Of a stretch of 64,000 nucleotides of DNA, positions 1-7,330 are shown piece after piece (position 1 is the stretch's first letter; every line of letters begins with the position of its first letter). The stretch lies in contig CADAAI010000015.1 in NCBI GenBank assembly GCA_902785925.1, forward strand, positions 19,658 through 83,657. Direction: 5' to 3'. This stretch comes from an uncultured Bacteroidales bacterium (GTDB lineage: Bacteria > Bacteroidota > Bacteroidia > Bacteroidales > Muribaculaceae). Under the pieces are notes generated by a model, which did not search any database, had not been told where the DNA came from, and saw only the letters and a list, made by a program, of their open reading frames with translations. A program made the translations under genes and the position numbers.

Positions 1-531
1 GTCCAACTCGAGAGGTGTCTTGCGCCCAAACACCTTAACCATAACCTTGAGTTTACGTTTCTCTCGGTTAACCTCTTCGATTTCACCAGTGAAACCGTTG
101 AATGGCCCGTCGTTAACCTTCACGGTCTCGCCCACGATGTAGTCGTTGGGCGATGCCTCGTCGCTGAGCTGCTCTCCCTCGGCCGCATTGAGCATGCGAG
201 CGATGTCGCTCTCACGAATGGGCTCGGGCTTGCGGTCGGCGTCGCGGCTACGCACGAAGTCGATGACGTTGGTGGTGTTGCGCAAGTAGTCCTCAACATC
301 GCCTCTCAATATTGCCTGAACAAACACATAGCCCGAGAACAGGTTGCGCTCCTTGAGCACCTTCTTGCCCCCACGCGTGGTGTACACTTTCTCGGTAGGC
401 ACCATCACCTGAGCAAGATACTTGCCCAAGTCGGTATTCTTGCAGGCAGCGTCAAGCATTTCCTTGACCTTTGCCTCTTTTCCCGAGATGGCACGCAAAA
501 CGTACCACTGAAGTTTTTTGTTTTCAGCCAT
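1..531 (-). CDS. nusG: Transcription termination/antitermination factor NusG (3' end outside window)
   Basis: NusG binds RNA polymerase through its N-terminal domain and links it to Rho or the ribosome through its KOW domain. The 177 codons visible from the ATG at 531 begin MAENKKLQWYVLRAISGKEA and include the NGN-domain core and the KOW-type stretch NDGPFNGFTGEIEEVN; the frame is open at base 1, so only the last few residues are missing. It lies 104 bases downstream of secE on the same strand, the usual secE-nusG pairing, and is most likely read from the tRNA-tuf promoter near 2830-2859. Longer spacing loops typical of Bacteroidetes NusG are present. Identification is firm. Confidence 0.96.
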   Translation of the reverse strand, partial: MAENKKLQWYVLRAISGKEAKVKEMLDAACKNTDLGKYLAQVMVPTEKVYTTRGGKKVLKERNLFSGYVFVQAILRGDVEDYLRNTTNVIDFVRSRDADRKPEPIRESDIARMLNAAEGEQLSDEASPNDYIVGETVKVNDGPFNGFTGEIEEVNREKRKLKVMVKVFGRKTPLELD

Positions 532-635
532 TGATTTAAAAACTTAGCGATGTTGAATTGAATCTTTTCACACTCTCATGTCGCAGAGTAATCTACCACA
601 ACTTGACGTGAGCATTTCTACTCAACCGGCACTTA

Positions 636-836
636 TTACATTGCCAGGCCGTAGATGAGCTCCATCACATTGTTGATAATCCAGTCAACAACCCAGATAA
701 GAAGAGCAGCAATGATGGAAGCAACCATTACCACGATTGTGCTGTTGACCAGTTCACTCCTAGTTGGCCAAGAAACCTTATGAACGAGTTCGTTATAAGA
801 TTCCTCGATGTCCGTAAGTAACTTGTATTTCTTCAT
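636..836 (-). CDS. secE: Preprotein translocase subunit SecE
   Basis: SecE is the small clamp subunit of the SecYEG inner-membrane channel. The 66-residue product has the family signature: a charged amphipathic N-terminus with the hinge motif KVSWPTRSEL (residues 20-29), followed by a single membrane span of about 23 residues (VVMVASIIAALLIWVVDWII). This is the short single-span form found in most bacteria. It sits between tRNA-Trp and nusG in the conserved tuf-trnW-secE-nusG order and has no promoter of its own that I can see in the 20-base gap after tRNA-Trp, so it is probably co-transcribed with them. Confidence 0.95.
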   Translation of the reverse strand: MKKYKLLTDIEESYNELVHKVSWPTRSELVNSTIVVMVASIIAALLIWVVDWIINNVMELIYGLAM

Positions 837-855
837 TGTTTATTTGAGATAATTA

Positions 856-930
856 GCACGGGAAGTAAGACTCGAACTCACGACCTACGGTTTTGGAGAC
901 CGTCGTTCTACCAACTGAACTATTCCCGTG
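856..930 (-). tRNA. tRNA-Trp (CCA)
   Basis: On the minus strand the 7-bp acceptor stem is CACGGGA/TCCCGTG, the D arm contains AGTTCAGTTGGTAGAAC, the anticodon loop CTCCAAA carries CCA (Trp), and the T arm contains GTTCGAG. CCA is not encoded at the 3' end. It lies between tuf and secE, the normal Bacteroidetes position for this gene. Confidence 0.95.
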
Positions 931-986
931 TAAAAGACAGCCGGCTACCATCCTGTGGCGTGCTGCCTTTAATGCAGCCGGCTGTC
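931..986 (-). terminator. Hairpin with short U-tract between tuf and tRNA-Trp
   Basis: An 11-bp perfect stem, GACAGCCGGCT (976-986 on the minus strand) with AGCCGGCTGTC (936-946), encloses a 29-base loop and is followed on the minus strand by TTTTA. It lies after tuf and just before tRNA-Trp. It could be an intrinsic terminator that lowers readthrough into tRNA-Trp, secE and nusG, or a processing hairpin that frees the tRNA 5' end. The U-tract is short, so partial termination is more likely than full. Confidence 0.55.
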
Positions 987-1064
987 ATTGTTTTGTTATG
1001 TCCCTTCAAGCATTCCACTCTCACGCGCTTGGCGCATGGATGGAATCTAGAAGCACGACCGTGA

Positions 1065-2261
1065 TTAATCGTCGATAATCTTGGTGATTTGACCAGAACC
1101 AACGGTGCGGCCACCCTCACGGATAGCGAAGCGAAGACCTTCGCTGCAAGCTACTGGAGTGATGAGCTTAACGTTGATCTCAACGTGGTCACCAGGCATT
1201 ACCATCTCTACACCCTCGGGCAAGGTGATCTCGCCAGTCACGTCAAGTGTACGGATGTAGAACTGTGGACGATACTTGTTGTGGAATGGAGTGTGACGGC
1301 CACCCTCTTCCTTCTTCAGCACGTAAACCGAAGCAGTGAAGTGATCGTGGGGCTTAACAAGTCCTGGATGGCAGATTACCATACCACGCTTGATCTCCTT
1401 GTAGTCGATACCACGGAGCAACAGACCTACGTTGTCGCCAGCCTCACCCTGATCGAGGAGCTTGCGGAACATCTCAACGCCGGTAACAACCGACTTGAGG
1501 TCTGCACCAAGACCCATGATTTGAACAGCGTCACCAACCTTGATGATACCAGTCTCGATACGACCAGTTGCTACAGTACCACGGCCAGTGATAGAGAATA
1601 CGTCCTCGATAGGCATCAAGAATGGTTTGTCGATGTCGCGTGGAGGCAGTGGAATCCACTCGTCAACAGCCTTCATAAGCTCAAGAACTGTCTCCTCCCA
1701 CTTGGGCTCACCATTCAGTGCACCAAGAGCCGAACCCTTGATAACTGGGGTGTTCTCGCCATCATACTCATACTCGCTCAGGAGGTCACGTACGTCCATC
1801 TCAACGAGCTCGATCATCTCCTCGTCAACGTCGGGAGAGTCGCACTTGTTCAAGAAGATAACCAGACGTGGAACGTTCACCTGACGGGCGAGAAGGATGT
1901 GCTCGCGAGTCTGTGGCATAACACCGTCGGTAGCAGCGATAACTACGATAGCACCGTCCATCTGAGCAGCACCAGTTACCATGTTCTTAACGTAGTCGGC
2001 GTGTCCAGGGCAGTCAACGTGAGCATAGTGACGATTTTCAGTCTCATACTCAACGTGTGCAGTGTTGATAGTGATACCACGCTCTTTCTCCTCGGGTGCG
2101 TTGTCGATAGAATCGAACGAGCGAACCTCTTGCTGAGAATAACCCTGCTTTGAGAGCACGAGTGTGATAGCAGCGGTCAAAGTAGTTTTACCGTGGTCAA
2201 CGTGACCAATTGTACCGATGTTAACATGCGGTTTCGTTCTTACGAATTTCTCTTTTGCCAT
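1065..2261 (-). CDS. tuf: Elongation factor Tu
   Basis: EF-Tu is the GTPase that carries aminoacyl-tRNA to the ribosome. The 398-residue protein has every hallmark: [20 protein letters not shown] at the start, the P-loop GHVDHGKT (residues 19-26), the switch motif ERGITI, DCPGH (G3), NKCD (G4) and the domain II-III block ending in [12 protein letters not shown]. Length and ends match the family. It is flanked by four tRNA genes upstream and tRNA-Trp/secE/nusG downstream on the same strand. The 140-base spacer from tRNA-Thr to the start codon can form short hairpins. No second tuf copy is in this window. Confidence 0.98.
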   Translation of the reverse strand: MAKEKFVRTKPHVNIGTIGHVDHGKTTLTAAITLVLSKQGYSQQEVRSFDSIDNAPEEKERGITINTAHVEYETENRHYAHVDCPGHADYVKNMVTGAAQMDGAIVVIAATDGVMPQTREHILLARQVNVPRLVIFLNKCDSPDVDEEMIELVEMDVRDLLSEYEYDGENTPVIKGSALGALNGEPKWEETVLELMKAVDEWIPLPPRDIDKPFLMPIEDVFSITGRGTVATGRIETGIIKVGDAVQIMGLGADLKSVVTGVEMFRKLLDQGEAGDNVGLLLRGIDYKEIKRGMVICHPGLVKPHDHFTASVYVLKKEEGGRHTPFHNKYRPQFYIRTLDVTGEITLPEGVEMVMPGDHVEINVKLITPVACSEGLRFAIREGGRTVGSGQITKIIDD

Positions 2262-2401
2262 AACTTTTCTTGTTACTAAAATTATAAATGATTAACTTAT
2301 TATTTCCAAGTATTAATTACACATTTCACTTCGCCCCCATGACGAGCGCCCTTAATCAACGCACCGCGACTAGAGAAGCGAAGCTTGTGTGTATTTAATG
2401 G
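2262..2401 (-). other. Spacer between tRNA-Thr(GGT) and tuf, G/C-rich and foldable
   Basis: This 140-base stretch is the leader of tuf inside the tRNA-tuf operon. Read on the minus strand it contains CTTCGC near 2380 and GCGAAG near 2323 that can pair across about 45 bases of G/C-rich sequence. I see no open reading frame, no promoter and no known riboswitch. It may be a processing region that separates the tRNA from the tuf message. Function is unproven. Confidence 0.3.
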
Positions 2402-2473
<72 letters not shown>

Positions 2474-2497
2474 AATACATAATGTCCTTACTCTTAG

Positions 2498-2570
2498 AGC
2501 GGAAGACGGGGCTCAAACCCGCGGCCCTCAGCTTGGAAGGCTGATGCTCTATCGACTGAGCTACTTCCGC
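2498..2570 (-). tRNA. tRNA-Gly (TCC)
   Basis: The minus strand shows a perfect 7-bp acceptor GCGGAAG/CTTCCGC, a D arm TAGCTCAGTCGATAGAGC, an anticodon loop TTCCAAG carrying TCC (Gly), and the T loop GTTTGAG. It lies 24 bases upstream of tRNA-Thr(GGT) in transcription order. Confidence 0.95.
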
Positions 2571-2590
2571 GACCTATCAAAAAGTGTGTG

Positions 2591-2670
2591 TGGGAAGAGG
2601 TGGACTCGAACCACCGAACCCGAAGGAGCGGATTTACAGTCCGCCGCAATTGCCACTATGCGATCTTCCC
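2591..2670 (-). tRNA. tRNA-Tyr (GTA)
   Basis: The minus strand shows acceptor GGGAAGA/TCTTCCC, anticodon loop CTGTAAA carrying GTA (Tyr), a long variable arm (TCCTTCGGG), and the T loop GTTCGAG. The long variable arm makes it a class II tRNA, as expected for Tyr. It is 80 bases long without CCA. Confidence 0.95.
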
Positions 2671-2710
2671 GTTATAGCCACAGACATCATGTATAAGAAC
2701 TCTCATTCTG

Positions 2711-2784
2711 AGCCTCTTGTCGGATTCGAACCAACGACCCCGAGATTACAAATCACGTGCTCTGGCCAACTGAGCTAAAGAGGC
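2711..2784 (-). tRNA. tRNA-Thr (TGT)
   Basis: The minus strand shows acceptor GCCTCTT/AAGAGGC, D arm TAGCTCAGTTGGCCAGAGC, an anticodon loop TTTGTAA carrying TGT (Thr), and the T loop GTTCGAA. It is the first gene of the tRNA-tuf-secE-nusG operon, about 40 bases after the predicted start of transcription. Confidence 0.95.
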
Positions 2785-2799
2785 AATACTTGACTTAAA

Positions 2800-2816
2800 A
2801 ACCCCACTTGGGGGTT
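2800..2816 (-). other. Leader hairpin at the 5' end of the tRNA-tuf operon
   Basis: AACCCC and GGGGTT form a 6-bp stem with a 5-base loop, and the minus strand continues TTTAAG after it. It sits between the predicted transcription start (about 2822) and the first tRNA (5' end 2784). It may be an early attenuator or an RNase-processing stem. The U-run is too short for a strong terminator. Confidence 0.4.
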
Positions 2817-2828
2817 CTAAAGCGGTTG

Positions 2829-2859
2829 CAAAGTTAGACATATTTTTTTAACTGGCAAA
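2829..2859 (-). promoter_or_regulatory. Promoter of the tRNA-tuf-secE-nusG operon
   Basis: On the minus strand TTTG (2856-2859) is followed after 19 bases by TAACTTTG (2829-2836). This exactly fits the Bacteroidetes primary-sigma promoter pattern TTTG-N19-21-TAnnTTTG. It lies 45 bases upstream of tRNA-Thr(TGT), with nothing else reading from it. Confidence 0.75.
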
Positions 2860-3082
2860 ACATTCTCAACTTTTTTTTCAAAAAAAATCATCATCTTACC
2901 GCCAGCACGTTTCTAGCATTTTCTTAATCAGCTAATATTTAGCACATTACAAAACGCAACTCCATTTTGTCTCACCAAATGCCAGTTGAACAATGTGGTA
3001 CCACCCTTGCCCTACACCTTATATATAATATATAGAAGACAAGTAGGCGATTTGCGGCAAAATTATGCTCTTCAGCACACTG

Positions 3083-4015
3083 TCATTTAAATAGCTTACT
3101 GTTGCGAATGAAATAATAGCAACAAGCCATGAGCACACCCGAGAGGGCCAAGGCGACAGGGAAGCCGAGCCAATGCGACTCCATGCCGTTAGGCACATTC
3201 ATGCCATAGAAACCGGCTATCACCGTTGGCACCATGAGGAGGATAGTAACCACTGTGAGAGTTTTCATGATGCGGTTCAGGTTGTTGCCAATCACCGAAG
3301 AATAGGTCTCCTGCTGGCGCCTGAGGATGTTTTCGTAGATAGATGCTGTGTCGAGCGCCTGCTGACTCTCAATCTCGACATCTTCGAAGAGATCCTCGTC
3401 GTAGGGCAACGAACGCAGACGCATCTTAACTCGTGCATGCACCATTGAGTTTCCCTTGAGAGAAGTAATGAAATAGATCAAGAATTTACCAAGTCCCATC
3501 AAGCGCAACAACTCATCGTTGTCCATCTTACTCTCTAGACGCTCCTCGCCAGAAACCATCATTGCATTCATTTGTTTTAGGTACTTAAGATACCACACCG
3601 AGGTCGAGAGCATGAGTGACAGCAACAGGTCAGGGCCTTTGCACGACTGATAATGCTTGCGCTGGCTCCACTTGACGAAATCATCGAGGACCTCGTTTTC
3701 AAAATAGCTAACTGTAACAAAAACATCGTCACGCATTAAAATAGCTAAAGGAGCTGTGGAGAACACCGTTTCGCCATCTTCATCCTGACTCTTACACGGC
3801 ACACGCACAAACACCAACAGCCAGTTGTCCTCCTGGTCGACACGTGGGCGCTCCTCAACATCTCGAGCATCGTTGATGAAGTCTAACGGCACAGCAAAAC
3901 GCTCGCTCAACAAAGCAAGTTCTTCCTGAGACGGTGACGTGGCACGAACCCAACACCCCGACTTCCATTGATTTATCTCGCTGAAGCCATCACGGCACTT
4001 CCAGTAGCTTATCAT
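3083..4015 (-). CDS. corA: CorA-family divalent cation transporter
   Basis: CorA proteins are pentameric inner-membrane channels for Mg2+ (some for Co2+, Ni2+ or Zn2+). The C-terminal pair of membrane spans is visible, with the selectivity motif YGMNVP between them (GFYGMNVPNGME) and the family's short basic tail (RNSKLFK). The N-terminal part is the soluble regulatory domain. I start at the ATG at 4015 (MISYWKC), because the reading frame beyond it opens with TTG only and adds six residues. Length, 310 residues, is normal. It is transcribed alone; a 7-bp hairpin lies between it and the upstream-lying transpeptidase gene. Substrate cannot be read from sequence. Confidence 0.88.
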   Translation of the reverse strand: MISYWKCRDGFSEINQWKSGCWVRATSPSQEELALLSERFAVPLDFINDARDVEERPRVDQEDNWLLVFVRVPCKSQDEDGETVFSTAPLAILMRDDVFVTVSYFENEVLDDFVKWSQRKHYQSCKGPDLLLSLMLSTSVWYLKYLKQMNAMMVSGEERLESKMDNDELLRLMGLGKFLIYFITSLKGNSMVHARVKMRLRSLPYDEDLFEDVEIESQQALDTASIYENILRRQQETYSSVIGNNLNRIMKTLTVVTILLMVPTVIAGFYGMNVPNGMESHWLGFPVALALSGVLMACCYYFIRNSKLFK

Positions 4016-4056
4016 TTCTCGATTATTTAACAATTAATATTTCTCATGGTTTTACA

Positions 4057-4094
4057 ACGGTGCCACGACACATTTCTTAGCATCGTAGCACCGT
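4057..4094 (-). other. Hairpin after the L,D-transpeptidase gene
   Basis: ACGGTGC (4088-4094 on the minus strand) pairs with GCACCGT (4057-4063), with a further ACGA/TCGT pairing inside. It follows the stop of the minus-strand gene ending at 4117 and precedes corA. There is no U-tract, so it may protect a 3' end rather than terminate. Confidence 0.4.
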
Positions 4095-4116
4095 GATAAG
4101 TCATAGCAGGACAACG

Positions 4117-4740
4117 TCAGCGCTTGATTTCAAACGACTTGAGTCCCTGGTCCTCCTGCTTGATGATTACAGGCATGCCCACACGGGCAAACTGCTCCTT
4201 GAGGGTGATGATGTCGGGGTCGCGCATGCGTATGCAACCCTCGCTGTCACGCCCAGGAACGGTGTTCTCATTCCCTGTGCTGCCATGGATGCCAATGCCA
4301 GAGAATCCAGTCTTGAGCCGCAAGAACCATGCTCCATAGGCCAAGAATTCTCCTCGTCCGTCGCCAAAATCATGTGTCCACGTAGAGGCATCCTGAATCT
4401 GTTCGATTGTGAATGGTTCGCCAGGCTCACTCTCAGGCGTTTTCATATCGCCCGAGCCTTGCTTCTGGCCCTTGTTGCGGCTAAGGCACACGGGGAACTG
4501 CGCCACAGGCACTGTGTCGCCCTGCACGGGAGCATAGACCGTGAGCTTTAGGTCTTTTTTTGAGATGACGATAAAAGTGTTGCCTTTATCGTAGGCTCCG
4601 GTGTAAATGTCCTTATATTGCTCAACCGCAACCTTAGCGCTGTCGGCGCCCGAAACACTCTCCTCAGTTTTGTTGCCGCCACAGCTTGCCATGCCCACAA
4701 TCACACAGGCACACACTAAGCTAAATAGAATCTTCCTCAT
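4117..4740 (-). CDS. L,D-transpeptidase (YkuD) lipoprotein
   Basis: YkuD-type L,D-transpeptidases form 3-3 peptidoglycan cross-links or attach proteins to peptidoglycan through a catalytic cysteine. The 207-residue protein starts with a lipoprotein signal (GMASC, Cys20). The YkuD core runs from about residue 54 to 195, with HGSTGNENT (His152) and SEGCIRM (catalytic Cys169). It is clearly paralogous to the product of 5349-6056: long stretches such as FPVCLS.NKGQKQ and IQDASTW match. The two enzymes flank an SH3-domain protein on the same strand, so the three may act together on the cell wall. Periplasmic, membrane-anchored. Confidence 0.9.
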   Translation of the reverse strand: MRKILFSLVCACVIVGMASCGGNKTEESVSGADSAKVAVEQYKDIYTGAYDKGNTFIVISKKDLKLTVYAPVQGDTVPVAQFPVCLSRNKGQKQGSGDMKTPESEPGEPFTIEQIQDASTWTHDFGDGRGEFLAYGAWFLRLKTGFSGIGIHGSTGNENTVPGRDSEGCIRMRDPDIITLKEQFARVGMPVIIKQEDQGLKSFEIKR

Positions 4741-4759
4741 TTCACTTAGATGTTAAGAG

Positions 4760-5287
4760 TTAGCGCAGATAGGAGTAGTCCTTGCTGATGTACAGCACGT
4801 TGCCATTATATCTAACCTTGAACCAGTTGCCAGTCTGCCCCAGATAGGTGAGACGAGCTCCACGCGCTGGATAGATGGGCGTGCCGTAGCCATTAGTGTA
4901 GATAGCAGCATTGAGCGACGGTCCCCAACGCAGGCGCACATGAGTGCCACTGACAACTACCGAAGAACCACCTCGTGAGCTGCTTGTGTAACCACTATTG
5001 GGATACACAAGACGAGCAAACTGCTTCGAGATATACACACTCTTGCCATCGAAGAGCACATTGTAAAAATCGTAGCTATCGTTACCTAGATAGGTGAGAC
5101 GATCACCTTTATTTATCCACACAGGTTTACCTGTAGAGTTCCACACCAGCATTGGATAACCAGTCGACGGTCCTGTGCGCAGACGCACATGGTTGCCTGT
5201 CGCCACCACATACTGTGCCGCAGCAGTGAGCGACGCGACAAAAAGCAGTGCAAAAAACGCAGCACGCAAAATACTGTTCTTTTTCAT
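4760..5287 (-). CDS. Secreted bacterial SH3-domain protein
   Basis: The 175-residue product has a signal peptide (residues 1-24, ending TAAAQ) followed by two SH3b-like repeats at about 25-90 and 105-175. Each repeat has the marks VxxTGNHVRLRxGPS / VVSGTHVRLRWGPS, then GDRLTYLGN / GARLTYLGQ and a closing VYISK / LYISK. Such domains usually bind peptidoglycan or its peptides. Its place 19 bases before an L,D-transpeptidase gene and 61 bases after another supports a cell-wall role, perhaps targeting. No catalytic domain is present. The partner and ligand are inferred. Confidence 0.8.
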   Translation of the reverse strand: MKKNSILRAAFFALLFVASLTAAAQYVVATGNHVRLRTGPSTGYPMLVWNSTGKPVWINKGDRLTYLGNDSYDFYNVLFDGKSVYISKQFARLVYPNSGYTSSSRGGSSVVVSGTHVRLRWGPSLNAAIYTNGYGTPIYPARGARLTYLGQTGNWFKVRYNGNVLYISKDYSYLR

Positions 5288-5348
5288 AATTAAAAATGTT
5301 TTAGGTGTTATTGTAATTAATCGAATTCACATTTCGATGTAAGGGACA

Positions 5349-6056
5349 TCAGTTAATAGGTCCTGCACTAGTAGCGCCACACGATTCAGATGTGGCATGA
5401 CCAGCCTTTTCGGCCTTAGAGCATTTCATGGGAACAGCCTTCTTGTGTACTGCAGGCTCCCATTCCCAAGGACCCTCTTCCTCGTCCTTGATGTTGACCG
5501 GCATCTTCACATAGGCAAACTTCTCCTTCAGCGTGATGATGTCCTGATCGCGCAGACGGATACAGCCTTCGCTTGCACGGCCTGGGACGCTGTTCTCATT
5601 GTTGGTGCTGCCGTGGATGCCTATTCCTGAGTGGCCAGGAGTAACAAGGCGCAGGAACCAATGTCCATAGGCCTTGATGTTGCCACGACCGTCCTTGAAA
5701 TCATGTCGCCAAGTAGAAGCGTCCTGAATCATAGAGATGTAGAAGGGTTTTCCCTTGGGCGACGACGGAGTCTTCATATCGCCCTTGCGCTGCTTCTGGC
5801 CTTTGTTTTTGCTAAGGCACACGGGAAACTTAGCCATGAGCACAGTCTCGCCAGCAGCAGTCTTGCCGTAGACATAAAGGCGCTGCTCCTTCTTGGATAT
5901 CACTATAAATGTGTTCTTTTTCTCAATATTTCCAGGAACCTGGTAAAGTACTGCCTTGTCCTGTGGTGTTGTGGCGAGATTGGCCTCCACCATTTGTGCT
6001 CTAGCGCCCATCACAAGGCAACCAAGCAATAAAAAAGCTAATAGTTTCTTCATCAT
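5349..6056 (-). CDS. L,D-transpeptidase (YkuD), secreted
   Basis: This is a second YkuD-family peptidoglycan L,D-transpeptidase, 235 residues from the chosen start. The signal peptide is MMKKLLAFLLLGCLVMGARA; catalytic residues in the HGSTNNEN (His148) and SEGCIRL (Cys165) motifs are intact. A C-terminal tail of about 35 residues is unlike its paralogue at 4117-4740. I chose the ATG at 6056 over one at 6074 because a good promoter (TATCTTTG at 6087-6094) would start transcription only a few bases before 6074, and because 6056 begins a clean signal peptide. It probably leads a three-gene cell-wall operon with the SH3 protein and the lipoprotein transpeptidase. Confidence 0.9.
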   Translation of the reverse strand: MMKKLLAFLLLGCLVMGARAQMVEANLATTPQDKAVLYQVPGNIEKKNTFIVISKKEQRLYVYGKTAAGETVLMAKFPVCLSKNKGQKQRKGDMKTPSSPKGKPFYISMIQDASTWRHDFKDGRGNIKAYGHWFLRLVTPGHSGIGIHGSTNNENSVPGRASEGCIRLRDQDIITLKEKFAYVKMPVNIKDEEEGPWEWEPAVHKKAVPMKCSKAEKAGHATSESCGATSAGPIN

Positions 6057-6086
6057 TCTATGTTTTTGGTTCATTTATTATGTCTA

Positions 6087-6119
6087 CAAAGATACTGAAT
6101 TCTTCCCTAATGTGCCAAA
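6087..6119 (-). promoter_or_regulatory. Promoter of the transpeptidase/SH3 cluster
   Basis: On the minus strand TTTG (6116-6119) and TATCTTTG (6087-6094) are 21 bases apart, fitting the Bacteroidetes pattern. Its position sets the start of the downstream gene at 6056. Confidence 0.65.
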
Positions 6120-6197
6120 AAAAATAAAAAAAAGCCCATAAATAGTGTAGTTTTTGTACCTTTACTGCGTCTAACTGATGTAACAGAAAAAGAAAAA

Positions 6198-6692
6198 ATG
6201 GAAAAAACAGAGGCAAATTTTAAAAAAATCTTGCATGACCACAAGAGCACCATCTACTCAGTGTGCTACATGTTCTCACAAGAGCATGACGAGGTGGAGG
6301 ACCTGTTTCAGGAAACCCTCATCAACTTGTGGAATGGGCTTGAGGGATTTGAGCAACGAAGCGGCATCGGCACGTGGGTATGGCGCATCGCACTCAACAC
6401 CTGCATAACCAGCGAACGCAAGAACAAACGACGCGTCGACACTGTGCCACTGTCACTTGACCGTGACTTCCTCGATGAAAACAACGTCGAGAACCGTCAA
6501 ACCAAACTTCTGCATCAGCGCATCAGCCGCCTGCAACCTTTCGATCGAGCAATCGTTCTGTTATGGCTCGAGAATATGAGTTACGACGACATTGCAGCCA
6601 TCGTGGGAATCACGACCAAGGCAGTGGGCGTGAGACTGGTACGCATACGCGAACAATTAAAACAAATGAACGACAACACTTCTAATAATTAA
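6198..6692 (+). CDS. ECF-type RNA polymerase sigma factor
   Basis: ECF (sigma-70 group 4) factors direct RNA polymerase to stress or envelope regulons. The 164-residue protein has only regions 2 and 4. Region 2 shows EVEDLFQETLINLWNGL and GTWVWRIALN (residues 32-75); region 4 shows RAIVLLWLENMSYDDIAAI with the recognition helix TTKAVGVRLVRIREQL (residues 115-158). The stop codon overlaps the next start (TAATG), so it is translationally coupled to the membrane protein at 6692 and in an operon with an M50-like protease. A weak promoter match TACCTTTA lies at 6157-6164. The pairing suggests regulated activity at the membrane; the signal is unknown. Confidence 0.9.
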   Translation: MEKTEANFKKILHDHKSTIYSVCYMFSQEHDEVEDLFQETLINLWNGLEGFEQRSGIGTWVWRIALNTCITSERKNKRRVDTVPLSLDRDFLDENNVENRQTKLLHQRISRLQPFDRAIVLLWLENMSYDDIAAIVGITTKAVGVRLVRIREQLKQMNDNTSNN

Positions 6693-7327
6693 TGGATATT
6701 ATGGAAACCAACAACAATAGTGACTTTAACGAACTTGAGCAGTTGCGGGAGCAAATGAACAGCTTCAAAAACCGACTCGACAAGCAACAAATCATCAACG
6801 AGCGACTAGTGCGCAACTCAATGGGCAGCAAGATGTCATGGATAAAGAATTTCGTCTGGATTGAAATTATTATTGTACCCATCATTCTGTTCATCATGGC
6901 AGGATTTCATGCTAGTGCCGGACTCTCGTGGTGGCTCTTTGGATTCCTCGCTGCCGGACTCATCATCGATGCCACGGGCGACTTCATAATCAACCGTATT
7001 CCCAAGAGCCAATTGCTGAGCGACGACCTCGTTGCCACAAGTCAGCGTCTAATGAAAATGAAGAAGCAGCGAACCAAGTGGTTCATCGCCGGCATGATAT
7101 TTATGATTATATGGCTTGTGTGGTTCATACTTGAGATAGTGCTGAGACTTGATTGCAAGGACCAACTCCCCAACTACAACATAGTGGTAGCTATCATGGT
7201 TATTTCAATAGTAGTTGGAGCTCTCATAGGCGGATTTGTTGCATGGCTCATTTTCCGCAAGATGCAAAAGACAAACAACCAAATCATTGAGCAAATCAAC
7301 CAAGTAACCCAAGAGGTTCAGGACTAA
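6692..7327 (+). CDS. Membrane protein coupled to an ECF sigma factor (putative regulator)
   Basis: I do not recognise a named family. The 211-residue product has a charged, coiled-coil-like N-terminus (residues 8-45, LEQLREQMNSFKNRLDKQ), then about five hydrophobic segments: 52-68, 72-95, 125-145 and 165-188 are clear. A soluble coiled coil of about 20 residues ends it. It starts at an ATG overlapping the sigma gene's stop, and is followed after 3 bases by the M50-like protease gene. By position it is the obvious candidate for an anti-sigma factor or sensor, but no zinc-finger anti-sigma motif is visible, so this role is inference only. Confidence 0.6.
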   Translation: MDIMETNNNSDFNELEQLREQMNSFKNRLDKQQIINERLVRNSMGSKMSWIKNFVWIEIIIVPIILFIMAGFHASAGLSWWLFGFLAAGLIIDATGDFIINRIPKSQLLSDDLVATSQRLMKMKKQRTKWFIAGMIFMIIWLVWFILEIVLRLDCKDQLPNYNIVVAIMVISIVVGALIGGFVAWLIFRKMQKTNNQIIEQINQVTQEVQD

Positions 7328-7330
7328 ACC

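Noticed and set aside
1089..2153. 354-codon open frame antisense to tuf
   Set aside because: It is a shadow of the highly biased tuf gene; no start context, no known protein features.
2591..2670. tRNA-Tyr as a possible Leu or Ser gene because of the long variable arm
   Set aside because: The anticodon loop reads GTA.
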